Positions 42,419 through 51,425 of a stretch of 58,917 nt of DNA are shown here, piece after piece. Numbering within the stretch: the stretch's first letter is position 1; every line of letters starts with the position of its first letter. The position numbers and the translations under genes were made by a program. The stretch covers positions 1 through 58,917 of the forward strand of contig JAFEEH010000161.1 of NCBI GenBank assembly GCA_018241185.1. The letters run 5' to 3'. Below the pieces are notes generated by a model. That model saw only the letters and a list, made by a program, of their open reading frames with translations, ran no database searches and was not told the DNA's origin. The stretch is from Pseudomonadota bacterium (GTDB lineage: Bacteria; Pseudomonadota; Gammaproteobacteria; Burkholderiales; Burkholderiaceae_C).

Positions 42419-43660
42419 GTGAGCATCCAAGCACTCCGGGAGCGTCTGAACGACCTCAACAAGCAAGCGAAAAACCAGCTCGCCGAGAAGGGCGACGTGA
42501 CCTGGTCGAAGGACGACCAGGTCAAGTTCGATGCCCTCATGGACGAGGCCGAGCGCCTGCAGTCGCAGATCGAAGCCACCCAGAAGGTTCTCGACCGCGA
42601 AGCGCAGGACAGCTTCCGCGACGTCAAGCGCGCCGACCCGAGCAACCCCGCCAACGCCGCGCGCGAAGGCCTGGAGATCTTCCTGCGCAAGAGCGCGCGC
42701 GAGATGTCCGCCGAGGACGCCGTGAAGGTGCGCAACACCATGAGCACCACCACCGGCTCGGAGGGCGGCTACACGGTGCAAACGCTGGTGGCCAGCGAGT
42801 TCATCGATCTGCTGAAGGCCTACGGTTTCATGCGCGCCGTGGCCGATCACATCAGCACGTCGAACGGCGCCGACCTGAGCTACCCGGCGACCGACGGCAC
42901 CGCCGAAGTTGGCGAGCTCGTGGTGCAGAACGCAGCCGCCGCGCTGGCCGACATCGTCTTCGGCACCCGCGCCCTGAACGTGTTCAAGTTCGGTTCGAAG
43001 ATCATCACGGTGCCCATCGAGCTGCTGCAGGACACGAACATCGACATCGTGAGCTTGATCCAGCGTCGCATGCGCGATCGCATCGGCCGGGCGCAGAACG
43101 CGTTCTTCACCACTGGCACCGGCACGGCCCAGCCGATGGGCCTGGTGACCGCAGCGTCCGTGGGCAAGACCGGCACCACCGGCCAGACCACCACCGTCAT
43201 CTACGACGACCTGGTCGACCTGATCGATTCGCTCGACGCGGCCTACCTGGACAACCCGCCCAGCACGCCCGAAATGCCTGGCATCCGACCGGGCTGGATG
43301 TTCAGCCAGGCCATGCGCAAGGTCGTGCGCAAGCTCAAGGATACGGCCGGTCGCCCGCTCTGGACGCCCAGCTACGACGCAGGCCTCGGCGGCGCCAAGT
43401 CGAACACGCCCGACGAGCTGCTGGGCTACCCGGTGTACATCAACAACGACATGGCGGCGCCTGCCGCCAACGCGAAGTCGATGGCGTTCGGCAATCTGCA
43501 CAAGTACATGATCCGCGATGCGATGGACATCACCATGTTCCGCTTCGACGACAGCGCGTTCATGTCCAAGGGCCAGGTGGGCTTCCTGGCCTGGGCCCGT
43601 GCCGGCGGCAACCTGATGGACGTCAACAGCGTCAAACTGTACCAGCACTCGGCGACCTGA
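42419..43660 (+). CDS. Major capsid protein (HK97 fold)
   Basis: 413 residues. The first about 110 residues form a coiled-coil delta/scaffold domain (ALMDEAERLQSQIEATQKVL) that the protease should remove; the fold proper begins after MSTTTGSEGGYTVQ. The capsid E-loop and P-domain blocks ITVPIELLQDTNIDI and PLWTPSYDAGL follow. GTG start with AAAGGAACC upstream. Confidence 0.96.
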   Translation: MSIQALRERLNDLNKQAKNQLAEKGDVTWSKDDQVKFDALMDEAERLQSQIEATQKVLDREAQDSFRDVKRADPSNPANAAREGLEIFLRKSAREMSAEDAVKVRNTMSTTTGSEGGYTVQTLVASEFIDLLKAYGFMRAVADHISTSNGADLSYPATDGTAEVGELVVQNAAAALADIVFGTRALNVFKFGSKIITVPIELLQDTNIDIVSLIQRRMRDRIGRAQNAFFTTGTGTAQPMGLVTAASVGKTGTTGQTTTVIYDDLVDLIDSLDAAYLDNPPSTPEMPGIRPGWMFSQAMRKVVRKLKDTAGRPLWTPSYDAGLGGAKSNTPDELLGYPVYINNDMAAPAANAKSMAFGNLHKYMIRDAMDITMFRFDDSAFMSKGQVGFLAWARAGGNLMDVNSVKLYQHSAT

Positions 43661-43697
43661 TGTCTCCGCTCCCGCTCTTGCGGGGGCCTTGTGGGCC

Positions 43698-43713
43698 GTG
43701 CACACGTGTGCAC
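43698..43713. repeat. 16-bp palindrome copy 4 (GTGCACACGTGTGCAC)
   Basis: Exact copy in the 95-bp gap after the capsid gene; here the symmetry extends to GGGCC on each side. Overlap with the ribosome-binding region of the next gene is excluded by 40 bp. Confidence 0.9.
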
Positions 43714-43755
43714 GGCCCGCCTTCTTCCAGCATCCCGATTCCGGAGATCCATCCC

Positions 43756-44097
43756 ATGACCAAGAAGCTCATCGCGCTGGCCGTCATCGCGGCCGGCCTC
43801 ATCGCGGCCGACTCGGCCGAGATCGCCAAGGACACCAAGTTCGAGGCGCCCGACGACGTGGCCGACAAGCTCGTCGCCGACGGCCTGGCCAAGCCCGACG
43901 ACGAGGCCAAGCCGGCCAAGGCCGAGAAGAAGGTGCCGGTGCGCCTGCTGGTCGACGGCGTCCACGGCAACGCGAACGACGTCGTCGAGCTCGACCCCGC
44001 CACGGCCAAGCAGCTCAAGGCGAGCGGCGAAGCCGACGACGACAAGGGCGCCGTCGCCTACGCCCGGTCTCTCCCGCAGAACACCGGCGAAGCCTGA
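43756..44097 (+). CDS. Small head-region protein, unknown function
   Basis: 113 residues. The N-terminus TKKLIALAVIAAGLIAADSA looks like a signal peptide but is followed by AEIAKDTKFEAPDDVADKLV, a helical stretch, and a compact domain VPVRLLVDGVHGNANDVVEL. Such genes in the head-to-tail interval are often decoration or connector-type proteins. No certain family. Confidence 0.6.
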   Translation: MTKKLIALAVIAAGLIAADSAEIAKDTKFEAPDDVADKLVADGLAKPDDEAKPAKAEKKVPVRLLVDGVHGNANDVVELDPATAKQLKASGEADDDKGAVAYARSLPQNTGEA

Positions 44098-44108
44098 GGA
44101 GTCCGTCC

Positions 44109-44600
44109 ATGCGCCCCACCGTAGTCGTGGTGCCTGAGCCCGTCATCACCCGGGAGCGGGCGCGGCTGCATTGCAAGCTGTCGTCCTTCGACCAGCTGGA
44201 CGAAGAGCTCGCCGATGCCATCGAGACGGCCCGGGCCTGGACGCAGGAACACCTGCAGCGCGCCATCGGACGGCAGACCCTGCGCTACACCTACACGGAA
44301 TGGTCGGGCAGCACCACGCTGCCCTACGACATCGTGTCGGTCACCGCCACGGCCGCCGGCGTCGCCACGCCGGCCACCTTCGTCGATCGCACGGTCACCG
44401 TCGACGGCGCGGCGCCTGTGGTCCTCGATTTGGTCACCGGAGACGATGCTGCATCGCTGCCCGGCCCGATCAAGTCGGCCATGCTGCTCATGATCGCCGA
44501 CCTCATGGAGAACCGTCAGGGTCAAGCCGAGGTCAAGCTCTACGAGAACCAGGCGGTGGAGAACCTGTTGTCCCTGTACCGTGAAAGGTCGTACCTGTGA
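44109..44600 (+). CDS. Head-tail connector protein (gp6-like)
   Basis: 163 residues. LDEELADAIETARAWTQEHL and QRAIGRQTLRYTYTEWSGST match the HK97 gp6/YqbG adaptor fold that sits under the portal. Overlaps the start of the next gene, as usual for this cassette. Confidence 0.85.
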   Translation: MRPTVVVVPEPVITRERARLHCKLSSFDQLDEELADAIETARAWTQEHLQRAIGRQTLRYTYTEWSGSTTLPYDIVSVTATAAGVATPATFVDRTVTVDGAAPVVLDLVTGDDAASLPGPIKSAMLLMIADLMENRQGQAEVKLYENQAVENLLSLYRERSYL

Positions 44601-44929
44601 CCACCATCGGCAAGCTGCGGCACCTGGTGGAGATTCAGCAGCGCTCCGGCGCCAAGGATGAGCTGAATCAGCCGTTGCCCGACGCCTGGACCGTCGTGGG
44701 CCAGGTCTGGGCCGATGTCCAGCACCCGAAGGGCCTCGAGGCGCTCAAAGCCGACCAGCCGCGCTCCGTGGTCAGCGCCTCCATCCGTCTGCGCTACGGG
44801 GCGCCGGTGGTGGCCGGCATGCGGGTGCTGCATGAAGGCCGGACCTACCAGGTGCAGGCCGTCCTCCCCGACGACGGCACTCGTCGTTGGATGGACCTGG
44901 TCTGCGAGACGGGGGTACGTGATGGCTGA
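44597..44929 (+). CDS. Head-tail adaptor (head closure, gp16/SPP1-like)
   Basis: 110 residues, GTG start. IGKLRHLVEIQQRSGAKDEL, then VGQVWADVQHPKGLEALKAD and HEGRTYQVQAVLPDDGTRRW fit the head-closure family that seals DNA in the head. Coupled to both neighbours. Confidence 0.86.
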   Translation: MTTIGKLRHLVEIQQRSGAKDELNQPLPDAWTVVGQVWADVQHPKGLEALKADQPRSVVSASIRLRYGAPVVAGMRVLHEGRTYQVQAVLPDDGTRRWMDLVCETGVRDG

Positions 44930-45365
44930 TGCGTTCTCCATCCGCTTCGATGCCACCGCCATGCTGGGTGCCGTCGATCAACTCGGCGCTGCCGCGGTCG
45001 AGTGCGTGCGCCCCGCTGCTCAGGCCGGCGCTCAGGTGCTCTACCAGGAGGTGCTCGCCCGTGTCCCCGTGGCCAAGGGGCCGCATCGGCTGAAGGGCAG
45101 GGAAGTCCCGCCGGGTGCGCTCAAGCGGTCGATCTACCAGGCGTACAGCGCTGACAACAGCAACGCGACGCACGCCACCTATCACGTGAGCTGGAACGCG
45201 AAGAAGGCGCCGCACGGGCACTTGGTCGAGTACGGAACGTCGCACTCGGCGGCCAAGCCGTTCCTCCGGCCTGCGTTCGATGCGAAGGAGGAGGCCGCCC
45301 TGCAGGCAGCCAAGGCGACGTTCGAGAAAGACATGCAGACCGCCATCGCCGAGGTGACCACGTGA
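44922..45365 (+). CDS. Tail completion protein (HK97 gp10 family)
   Basis: 147 residues. KGPHRLKGREVPPGALKRSI, then HGHLVEYGTSHSAAKPFLRP is the gp10 signature. Connects tail terminator to the head. 8-bp overlap with the previous gene, 4 bp with the next. Confidence 0.87.
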   Translation: MADAFSIRFDATAMLGAVDQLGAAAVECVRPAAQAGAQVLYQEVLARVPVAKGPHRLKGREVPPGALKRSIYQAYSADNSNATHATYHVSWNAKKAPHGHLVEYGTSHSAAKPFLRPAFDAKEEAALQAAKATFEKDMQTAIAEVTT

Positions 45366-45718
45366 CCGTCGAAGCCGACCTCACCATCCTGCTGCAGGGC
45401 CTCGTCGGCGGGCGCATGTTCCCCGATGTCGCACCCGAAGGCACCGAGGCACCCTACATCGTCTTCCAGCAGGTCGGCGGGCGCTCCGTCGCCTTCCTGG
45501 AGCGCGCGGTTCCGTCGAATAAGCACGGCCGCTACCAGGTCGCAGTCTGGGCGAAGCAGCGGTCGGAGGCGGCCGCCCTGGGGCTGCAGATCGAGGCCGC
45601 CATGCTGACCGCCACCGCCTTCCAGGTCGAGGCGCTCGGCGCCCCGATCGCGGACCACGACTCAGAAACCGGCCTGCGCGCCTCTCGCCAAGACTTCGGC
45701 ATCTGGTCGCAGCGCTGA
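45362..45718 (+). CDS. Tail terminator protein (DUF3168)
   Basis: 118 residues, GTG start. EADLTILLQGLVGGRMFPDV, TEAPYIVFQQVGGRSVAFLE and YQVAVWAKQRSEAAALGLQI fit the DUF3168/gpU-like terminator that stops tail-tube polymerisation. Confidence 0.86.
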   Translation: MTVEADLTILLQGLVGGRMFPDVAPEGTEAPYIVFQQVGGRSVAFLERAVPSNKHGRYQVAVWAKQRSEAAALGLQIEAAMLTATAFQVEALGAPIADHDSETGLRASRQDFGIWSQR

Positions 45719-45744
45719 CCGGCGTCCCCTCCCATTCCTTCCCG

Positions 45745-45766
45745 GCCCGCCTCGAGCGGGCTTTTT
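45745..45766 (+). terminator. Weak intrinsic terminator before tail-tube gene
   Basis: GCCCGC / GCGGGC stem with loop CTCGA then five T. Another internal late-operon attenuator, directly before the highly expressed tail-tube gene. Confidence 0.65.
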
Positions 45767-45825
45767 CTTGCCCGCTCCGGGCGTTCCAACCACCCGCCCC
45801 GCGGGCTTCTTGAAAGGCCATCACC

Positions 45826-46470
45826 ATGACCGTCCGTGTCCCCAATGGCGCGCTCATCGCCATCGAAAGCGGCAGCGCTGCCGCCGTCAACATCACCGGC
45901 ATCACCAATGCCAACCCGGCCGTCGTCACGACCTCGGCCGCGCACGGCCTGACCACCGGCGATTTCGTCGAGATCGTCTCGGGCTGGTCGCGCCTCACGA
46001 ACAAGATCGTCCGCATCACCATGCTGACGAGCACCACCTTCAGCGTCGACAACCTCGACACCACGCTCACCAGTATCTACCCGGCCGGTGCCGGCACCGG
46101 CACCGTGGCCAAGGTCTCCGGCTGGACGCAGCTCTCGCAGATCCTGTCGGTTTCCACCAGCGGCGGCGAACAGAACTTCCTGACGTACCAGCTGCTCGAA
46201 GCCGATGCGCAGAAGCAGATCCCGACCTTCAAGACCCCGTACCAGATCACGATGTCGGTGGCCGATGACCCGGCGCTGCCTGGCTTCGTCCTGGCCGGTG
46301 TGGCCAACGACGATCGCCTGCCGCGCGGCGTGCGCGTCACGCTGCCCGACGGCTCGCAGATCCTCTACAACGCCTACATCAGCCTCAACCGCACGCCGTC
46401 GCTCACGGTGAACGAGCTGATGGCCTGCCAGGTCACCCTGTCGCTGCTGGCCGAGCCGACGCGCTACTGA
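45826..46470 (+). CDS. Major tail tube protein
   Basis: 214 residues, N-terminal Big-like strands (AAVNITGITNANPAVVTTSA, a motif of phage tube proteins with GLTTGDFVEIVSG) and the tube fold FLTYQLLEADAQKQIPTFKT. Preceded by a GAAAGGCC ribosome site. TGATG overlap with the next gene. Confidence 0.88.
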   Translation: MTVRVPNGALIAIESGSAAAVNITGITNANPAVVTTSAAHGLTTGDFVEIVSGWSRLTNKIVRITMLTSTTFSVDNLDTTLTSIYPAGAGTGTVAKVSGWTQLSQILSVSTSGGEQNFLTYQLLEADAQKQIPTFKTPYQITMSVADDPALPGFVLAGVANDDRLPRGVRVTLPDGSQILYNAYISLNRTPSLTVNELMACQVTLSLLAEPTRY

Positions 46471-46781
46471 TGACCCGCCTGACGCTGCAGCCGTCGCCCA
46501 CCTTCGAGGCGACGGTCAAGATCCCCGTGCCGGGCGCTGAACCCGTGGAGGTGAAGTTCAACTTCAAGCATCGCACCAAGGCGGAGCTGAAGGCCTTCAC
46601 CGATTCGATGGGCGACCGCGAGGACGTCGACCAGGTCATGGGCATGGCCACCGCCTGGGACCTTGCCGATGCGTTCAACGCCGAGAACGTCGGCCTGCTC
46701 GTGTCGAACTACTTCGCCGCGGCGCGGGCGATCTTCTTCGCCTACATCGACGAGCTCACCCAGGCCAAGGAAAAAAACTGA
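46470..46781 (+). CDS. Tail assembly chaperone G
   Basis: 103 residues, starts MTRLTLQPSPTFEATVKIPV, with FNFKHRTKAELKAFTDSMGD. Matches the G component of the lambda-type G/GT chaperone pair. The stop is directly preceded by the slippery heptamer A AAA AAC (46772-46778), so a fraction of ribosomes should shift to -1 and make the G-T fusion. Confidence 0.82.
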   Translation: MTRLTLQPSPTFEATVKIPVPGAEPVEVKFNFKHRTKAELKAFTDSMGDREDVDQVMGMATAWDLADAFNAENVGLLVSNYFAAARAIFFAYIDELTQAKEKN

Positions 46782-47122
46782 GGGAGGCGGCACTCGCACT
46801 GATCGACGACGTGAAGGACCCCACGCCTGAAGAGGCGGCGCTCTGGGGACTCACCGTCGAGCAGGCGCGGATGCCGCCTGTCGAAGTCTGGCCCGACAAC
46901 ATGCAGGCCGTGCGGGTGTTCTCCGACATGGCCACGCAATGGGAAGTCGGCATGGCCGGCGTCATCGGCCTGCGCTACCAGGCGCTCGAAAGCGTGCTGC
47001 GCCTATCGCGCGTGGCGCGCAGCGACTGGCCCGCAGTGTTCGACGACGTCCGCGTCATGGAGCGCGTCGCGCTGCGCTACTTCCGCCAGCAGCAGGAGCT
47101 GCAGGACAAGCAACCCAAGTAG
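46778..47122 (+). CDS. Tail assembly chaperone T part, made by -1 frameshift
   Basis: Continuation in the -1 frame after A AAA AAC: LREAALALIDDVKDPTPEEA, then ALWGLTVEQARMPPVEVWPD, ending RYFRQQQELQDKQPK. The 114 codons match the gpT-like region found downstream of gpG in siphoviruses. A GTG inside the frame could also start a free T part, but the slippery site favours a fusion. Confidence 0.8.
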   Translation: MREAALALIDDVKDPTPEEAALWGLTVEQARMPPVEVWPDNMQAVRVFSDMATQWEVGMAGVIGLRYQALESVLRLSRVARSDWPAVFDDVRVMERVALRYFRQQQELQDKQPK

Positions 47123-47157
47123 CCGCCTCCGGGCGGCTCGTTCATTTCTGAGGCACC

Positions 47158-50100
47158 ATGGCCGGCACCAAGGCACAACTCGAGATCTCGGCTGACGCCT
47201 CGGGCGTCGAGGTCGGCGTAGCCCGCGCCAAGCGCTCGCTCGCCGACCTCGGCGTCACCGTGGCCACCCAGGGCAAGCGTGCGGCCGAGGGCATCCAGCA
47301 GGTCGGCCAGGGGGCAGACACGGCCGCCAGCCGCGTCGACGCCGCCACGCGCTCGCTGGCCAATTCCATCCAGCGCACCATCGCCACCACCGAGGCCGGC
47401 GGCCGGTCCACGCGGCAGTTCTACGAGTCGCTCGCCCAGCAGCGCGGCGTCAGCACCGAGGCGCTGCGGCCCTACCTCGACCAGCTCGACGCGGTCGTGA
47501 AGAAGCAGCGCGAGGCGCAGGCCGCGCTCAACGCGGCGAACGTGCCGCTGCAGAAGGTGGGCGTGTCGGCGGCCCAGACGGCTGCCGCGCTGCGCGGCGT
47601 GCCGGCGCAGTTCACCGACATCATCACCAGCCTGCAGGGCGGCCAGCAGCCGCTCACCGTGCTGCTGCAGCAGGGCGGCCAGCTCAAGGACATGTTCGGC
47701 GGCATCGGGCCGGCCGCAAGCGCGCTTGGTGGCTATGTCGCCAGCCTGGTAACGCCCTTCACGGTCGCGGCGGCAGCAGCGGCCGCCCTTGCGGTGGCGA
47801 TGTACCAGGGCAGCCAAGAGGCTGTGGCCTATGCCAAAGCGCTCACGCTTAGCGGCAATGCTGTTGGCCTGACTACCGACCAGCTGAAGGGGCTGGCCGC
47901 TGACATCGCACGGGTCACAGGCACGCAGGGCGACGCTGCCAACGCCCTCGCTGCGCTCGCCGGCTCGGGGAAAGTCGCGACTTCCTCCCTGACCTCCGTG
48001 GGGCAGGCGGTGGTATCGATGAACAGGGTTCTTGGCACCTCGGTGGAGGAGGCCACCGCCATGTTCGCCAAGCTGGCGGACGAGCCTACCAAGGGGTCGC
48101 AAAAGCTCAACGAGTCGATGCACTACCTGACGCAGTCCACCTATGAGCGGATTCGCGCGCTGGAGGAGCAAGGCAGGAAGGAGGAAGCGACGGCCCTGGC
48201 CCAGGGCACTCTGGCGAACGAGATGACCGCGCGTCTCGGGAAGATCGAGGCGCAAGCCGGCGTTCTCTCGACGGCATGGCGTTTGCTCGCCCAGGACGCA
48301 AAGAAGGCCTGGGACATGATGATGGGCTTGGGCCGGCCGCAGACCACCGGCGAAGCGCTGGCCTCTGCTCAGCAACTGCTCGCTGATCGCCAGGCGCGTG
48401 GGCCGACGAACGACCTCACCGGCGATGCCTTCGCGAGAGGCAACGCGCGCCTGCAGGACCGCATCAGTTCTCTGTCGCGGCAGTCGCTGCGCGAGATCGA
48501 CAACGCCTGGGCCGAGGGCGAGCGCGCCCGTGACCAGGCCGCAAAGATCGCGGCGACCGATCGTCTCAAGACCCTTTCCGACGAAGTCCGGTCGAATGCC
48601 GACAAGCGCAAGAAGGCTATCGCGGATCTCGATCGCGACTTCAAGACTCTCGGCAAGGCCACGAGCGGCGCGGAATACGACAAGCTCGTTGCCAACATCA
48701 ACGAGAAGTTCAAAGACCCGAAGGAGGCCAAGGGCAAGGCCTTTCAGGACGACGCCGCCACGAAGTACCTGGAGACGCTCAAGCAGAGTGAAGCCTCGCT
48801 GCGTGAGCAACTCGAGCAGGAGGGCAAGCTCACCGACGCCGCGCGCGAGCAGGCCAAGTTCCAGCAGCTCATCGCCGACCTGAAGGATAAGAAGGTCCTT
48901 ACGGCCGATCAGAAAAGCCTGCTGGCCAACAAGGATGCGATCTCGGCCCAGCTCGAGAAGAACGCCGCGCTGTCGAAGGAGATCGAGTTCAAGAAGAAGC
49001 TCGAGGAGATCGACAAGAAGGCCAAGCAGGACGCGCGCGAGTTCGCCCAGCAGGTCGAGGCCATCAACCTGTCGATCGCCTCCGCGGCGCAGGCGCGGGC
49101 GGAGCAGAACGACCGCGCGCTGTCGGCCTTCGGCCTCGGCGACCGGGCGCGCGAGCAGGTCGCGGCACAGAAGTCGATCTACGCCGAGTTCCAGCGCTAC
49201 CAGCTCCAGCTGAACAAGCAGGCCGCCGACAAGGGCCAGCTGGGCTCGCCCGAGTACGAGGCCGAGGCCGAGCGCATCAAGGCCGCGCTGAAGGCCGCGC
49301 TCGGCGCCCAGTCCGACTACTTCGACGCGCTGAAGGAAAAGCAGGCCGACTGGCGCAACGGTGCGACGACGGCGCTGGCCAACTACATCGACGAGGTCGA
49401 GAACGCCGCACAGCGTGCGCAGGATGCCGTCACGCAGGGCCTGCGCGGCCTCGATGACGCGCTCACAGGCGCGATCCTCGGCGAGGGCGGCGACGGCTTC
49501 AAGAACGTCGGCAAGCAACTCGCGCAGCAGATCGTGAAGGGGTTCGTGCAGACCTCCGTCACGAAGCCGCTGGCGCAGATGTTTCAGGACAGCCTGAAGG
49601 ATTCCGACTCGTGGATCTCCAAGGTGCTCGGCACGGCCTTGGGCGGCAAGAGCATCGCGGATGCGGCCAAGGGCACCACCGAGGCCCTGGGCGCGACCAG
49701 CCTGTCGGCCTCGCAGACCGCGCTGGCGGCCACCACGAGCACCGCTACGGCAGCACTGGGCACGCTGGCGGCGGCTGCGAGCGCGGCGGCCGCGGCCATG
49801 GGCTCGAACAGCATCGGCAGCGCGCTCAAGGCGGCCAACCTGGTGGGCGCGAGCGGCGGCGACTCGCTCGGCTCGCTCATCTCGCTCATGGGCTGGGCCG
49901 ACGGCGGCTACACCGGCGACGGCGGCAAGTACGACCCCGCCGGCATCGTGCACGCCGGCGAGTTTGTCATCAACGCCGAGTCGGTGAAGAAGCTGGGCGT
50001 CGGCTTCCTGGAGAAGCTCAACCGCCGCGGGTATGCCGACGGCGGCTATGTCACGCGCCTGGCCACGGCCGGCACCGTGCGCCAGGGCGGCAGCCAGGCC

Positions 50101-50259
50101 GACGAGCCGCAGCGCCGGCGCGGGGAGGGTGGCGACACCTTCGTCTTCGGCGACATCCCCACGGCCAGCGCGGTGCGGCAGGAGATCGCCCGTTCGCGGG
50201 CGGCTTCGGCGGCCACGCTCTATCGCAGTCAACGCTACGGCGGAACGTTCTCGACATGA
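47158..50259 (+). CDS. Tail tape measure protein
   Basis: 1,033 residues, lambda-H-like. A long helical region with an N-terminal domain (SAAQTAAALRGVPAQFTDII, then TSLQGGQQPLTVLLQQGGQL), hydrophobic segments near residues 200-222, and the C-terminal GEFVINAESVKKLGVGFLEK. It sets tail length and helps DNA injection. The 3' end overlaps the minor tail gene start. Confidence 0.93.
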   Translation: MAGTKAQLEISADASGVEVGVARAKRSLADLGVTVATQGKRAAEGIQQVGQGADTAASRVDAATRSLANSIQRTIATTEAGGRSTRQFYESLAQQRGVSTEALRPYLDQLDAVVKKQREAQAALNAANVPLQKVGVSAAQTAAALRGVPAQFTDIITSLQGGQQPLTVLLQQGGQLKDMFGGIGPAASALGGYVASLVTPFTVAAAAAAALAVAMYQGSQEAVAYAKALTLSGNAVGLTTDQLKGLAADIARVTGTQGDAANALAALAGSGKVATSSLTSVGQAVVSMNRVLGTSVEEATAMFAKLADEPTKGSQKLNESMHYLTQSTYERIRALEEQGRKEEATALAQGTLANEMTARLGKIEAQAGVLSTAWRLLAQDAKKAWDMMMGLGRPQTTGEALASAQQLLADRQARGPTNDLTGDAFARGNARLQDRISSLSRQSLREIDNAWAEGERARDQAAKIAATDRLKTLSDEVRSNADKRKKAIADLDRDFKTLGKATSGAEYDKLVANINEKFKDPKEAKGKAFQDDAATKYLETLKQSEASLREQLEQEGKLTDAAREQAKFQQLIADLKDKKVLTADQKSLLANKDAISAQLEKNAALSKEIEFKKKLEEIDKKAKQDAREFAQQVEAINLSIASAAQARAEQNDRALSAFGLGDRAREQVAAQKSIYAEFQRYQLQLNKQAADKGQLGSPEYEAEAERIKAALKAALGAQSDYFDALKEKQADWRNGATTALANYIDEVENAAQRAQDAVTQGLRGLDDALTGAILGEGGDGFKNVGKQLAQQIVKGFVQTSVTKPLAQMFQDSLKDSDSWISKVLGTALGGKSIADAAKGTTEALGATSLSASQTALAATTSTATAALGTLAAAASAAAAAMGSNSIGSALKAANLVGASGGDSLGSLISLMGWADGGYTGDGGKYDPAGIVHAGEFVINAESVKKLGVGFLEKLNRRGYADGGYVTRLATAGTVRQGGSQADEPQRRRGEGGDTFVFGDIPTASAVRQEIARSRAASAATLYRSQRYGGTFST

Positions 50260-50846
50260 CCATTCAACTCCCGATCGGCCTGGACGTGGACGGCTACACC
50301 CTGCGGCTGTCCACCAACCAGCGCAGCTTCGCGTCGCCCTTCGGCGGCAGCGAACAGGTCATCGACCTCCTGCAGGACCGCTGGCTGCTCACCCTGTCGC
50401 TCGCGCCGCGGCGCCACGGCGACGCCGGCCGCATCGAGGGCTTCATCAACTCGATGCGCGGCATGACCGAGGTGGTGTACCTCTACCACTTCGGCCGCCA
50501 GCAGCCGATCGGGACGATGCGCGGCGCGCCCACCGCGCAGGCGGCATCGGTCGGCGCCGGGCTGCTGGTGGTGAACACCGTGGCCGGCGCGACCATCGAG
50601 AGCGGCGACATGCTGGGTTGCGGCGGCCTGCTGTTGCAGGCCCGTGCCGGCGCCGTAGCGGATGGTTCAGGTGTACTCCAGGTCCCGCTGGCCAACCGCC
50701 TGCGCAAGGCGATCGCAGGCGGCGCTGCGGTGACGTGGGACCGGCCGGCAGCGCCCTTTCGGCTCATCTCCCGGGTGGGCGTGCAATTTGTGCCTGGATA
50801 CGCGTCGGGTGTGTCCTTGGACTTTGCCGAGGCGGTGGACCTGTGA
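50256..50846 (+). CDS. Minor tail protein (distal tail, gpM-like)
   Basis: 196 residues. Early part IDLLQDRWLLTLSLAPRRHG and C-terminus GVQFVPGYASGVSLDFAEAV resemble tail-tip proteins that follow the tape measure in Burkholderiales siphoviruses. ATG overlaps the tape-measure stop; own stop overlaps the next GTG. Confidence 0.75.
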   Translation: MTIQLPIGLDVDGYTLRLSTNQRSFASPFGGSEQVIDLLQDRWLLTLSLAPRRHGDAGRIEGFINSMRGMTEVVYLYHFGRQQPIGTMRGAPTAQAASVGAGLLVVNTVAGATIESGDMLGCGGLLLQARAGAVADGSGVLQVPLANRLRKAIAGGAAVTWDRPAAPFRLISRVGVQFVPGYASGVSLDFAEAVDL

Positions 50847-51424
50847 GAAGTCTGGCACCCTCGGCCATGGCGGCCATCGCCGCGCCTGGGCTGGGCCTGG
50901 CTGCGCTGGTGCGTATGGACTTCGTTGGCGGGGCCATCCTGCTGGCCGCGGCCAACTTCGATATCCAGGCGCCTAGCGGCCTTTACCGTGGCGCCGGCTC
51001 CCTGGGCGAGATCGCCGAGGTGAATGATTCGCCCGGAGAGATCAAGGGCCTGCAGTTCTCGCTCTCGGGCGTTCGCAGCGAGTACCTTGCCATGGCGTTG
51101 GACCAGTCGGCCGTCGTGCCTGGCACGCCGGTCACCATCCGCCACGGGATCTTCGATGCCGTGACCGGGCAACTGTGCGACGAGCCCATCGCCTGGCGCG
51201 GCACGCTCGACACGATGTCGATCACCGAGAACGGCGAGACCTGCACTATCGCGGCCACCGCCGAGAGCAGCGCCGTCGACCTCCTGCGCGGCAGCCCGCT
51301 CACGTACAGCGACGCCGACCAGAAGGCCCTGTATCCCGACGACCGGATCTTCGAGTACCTGCTCAGCCAGGTGAACGTGCCCGTCGTCTGGCCGGACCGC
51401 AACTACTTCATCGCCAAGGGCTGA
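50843..51424 (+). CDS. Tail tip protein (DUF2163/gpL-like region)
   Basis: 193 residues, GTG start. VRMDFVGGAILLAAANFDIQ, then RYSD-like LTYSDADQKALYPDDRIFEY near the end matches the tip/hub component family (LRGSPLTYSDADQ). It lies between gpM-like and NlpC-like genes, as expected for the gpL position. Confidence 0.75.
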   Translation: MRSLAPSAMAAIAAPGLGLAALVRMDFVGGAILLAAANFDIQAPSGLYRGAGSLGEIAEVNDSPGEIKGLQFSLSGVRSEYLAMALDQSAVVPGTPVTIRHGIFDAVTGQLCDEPIAWRGTLDTMSITENGETCTIAATAESSAVDLLRGSPLTYSDADQKALYPDDRIFEYLLSQVNVPVVWPDRNYFIAKG

Positions 51425-51425
51425 C

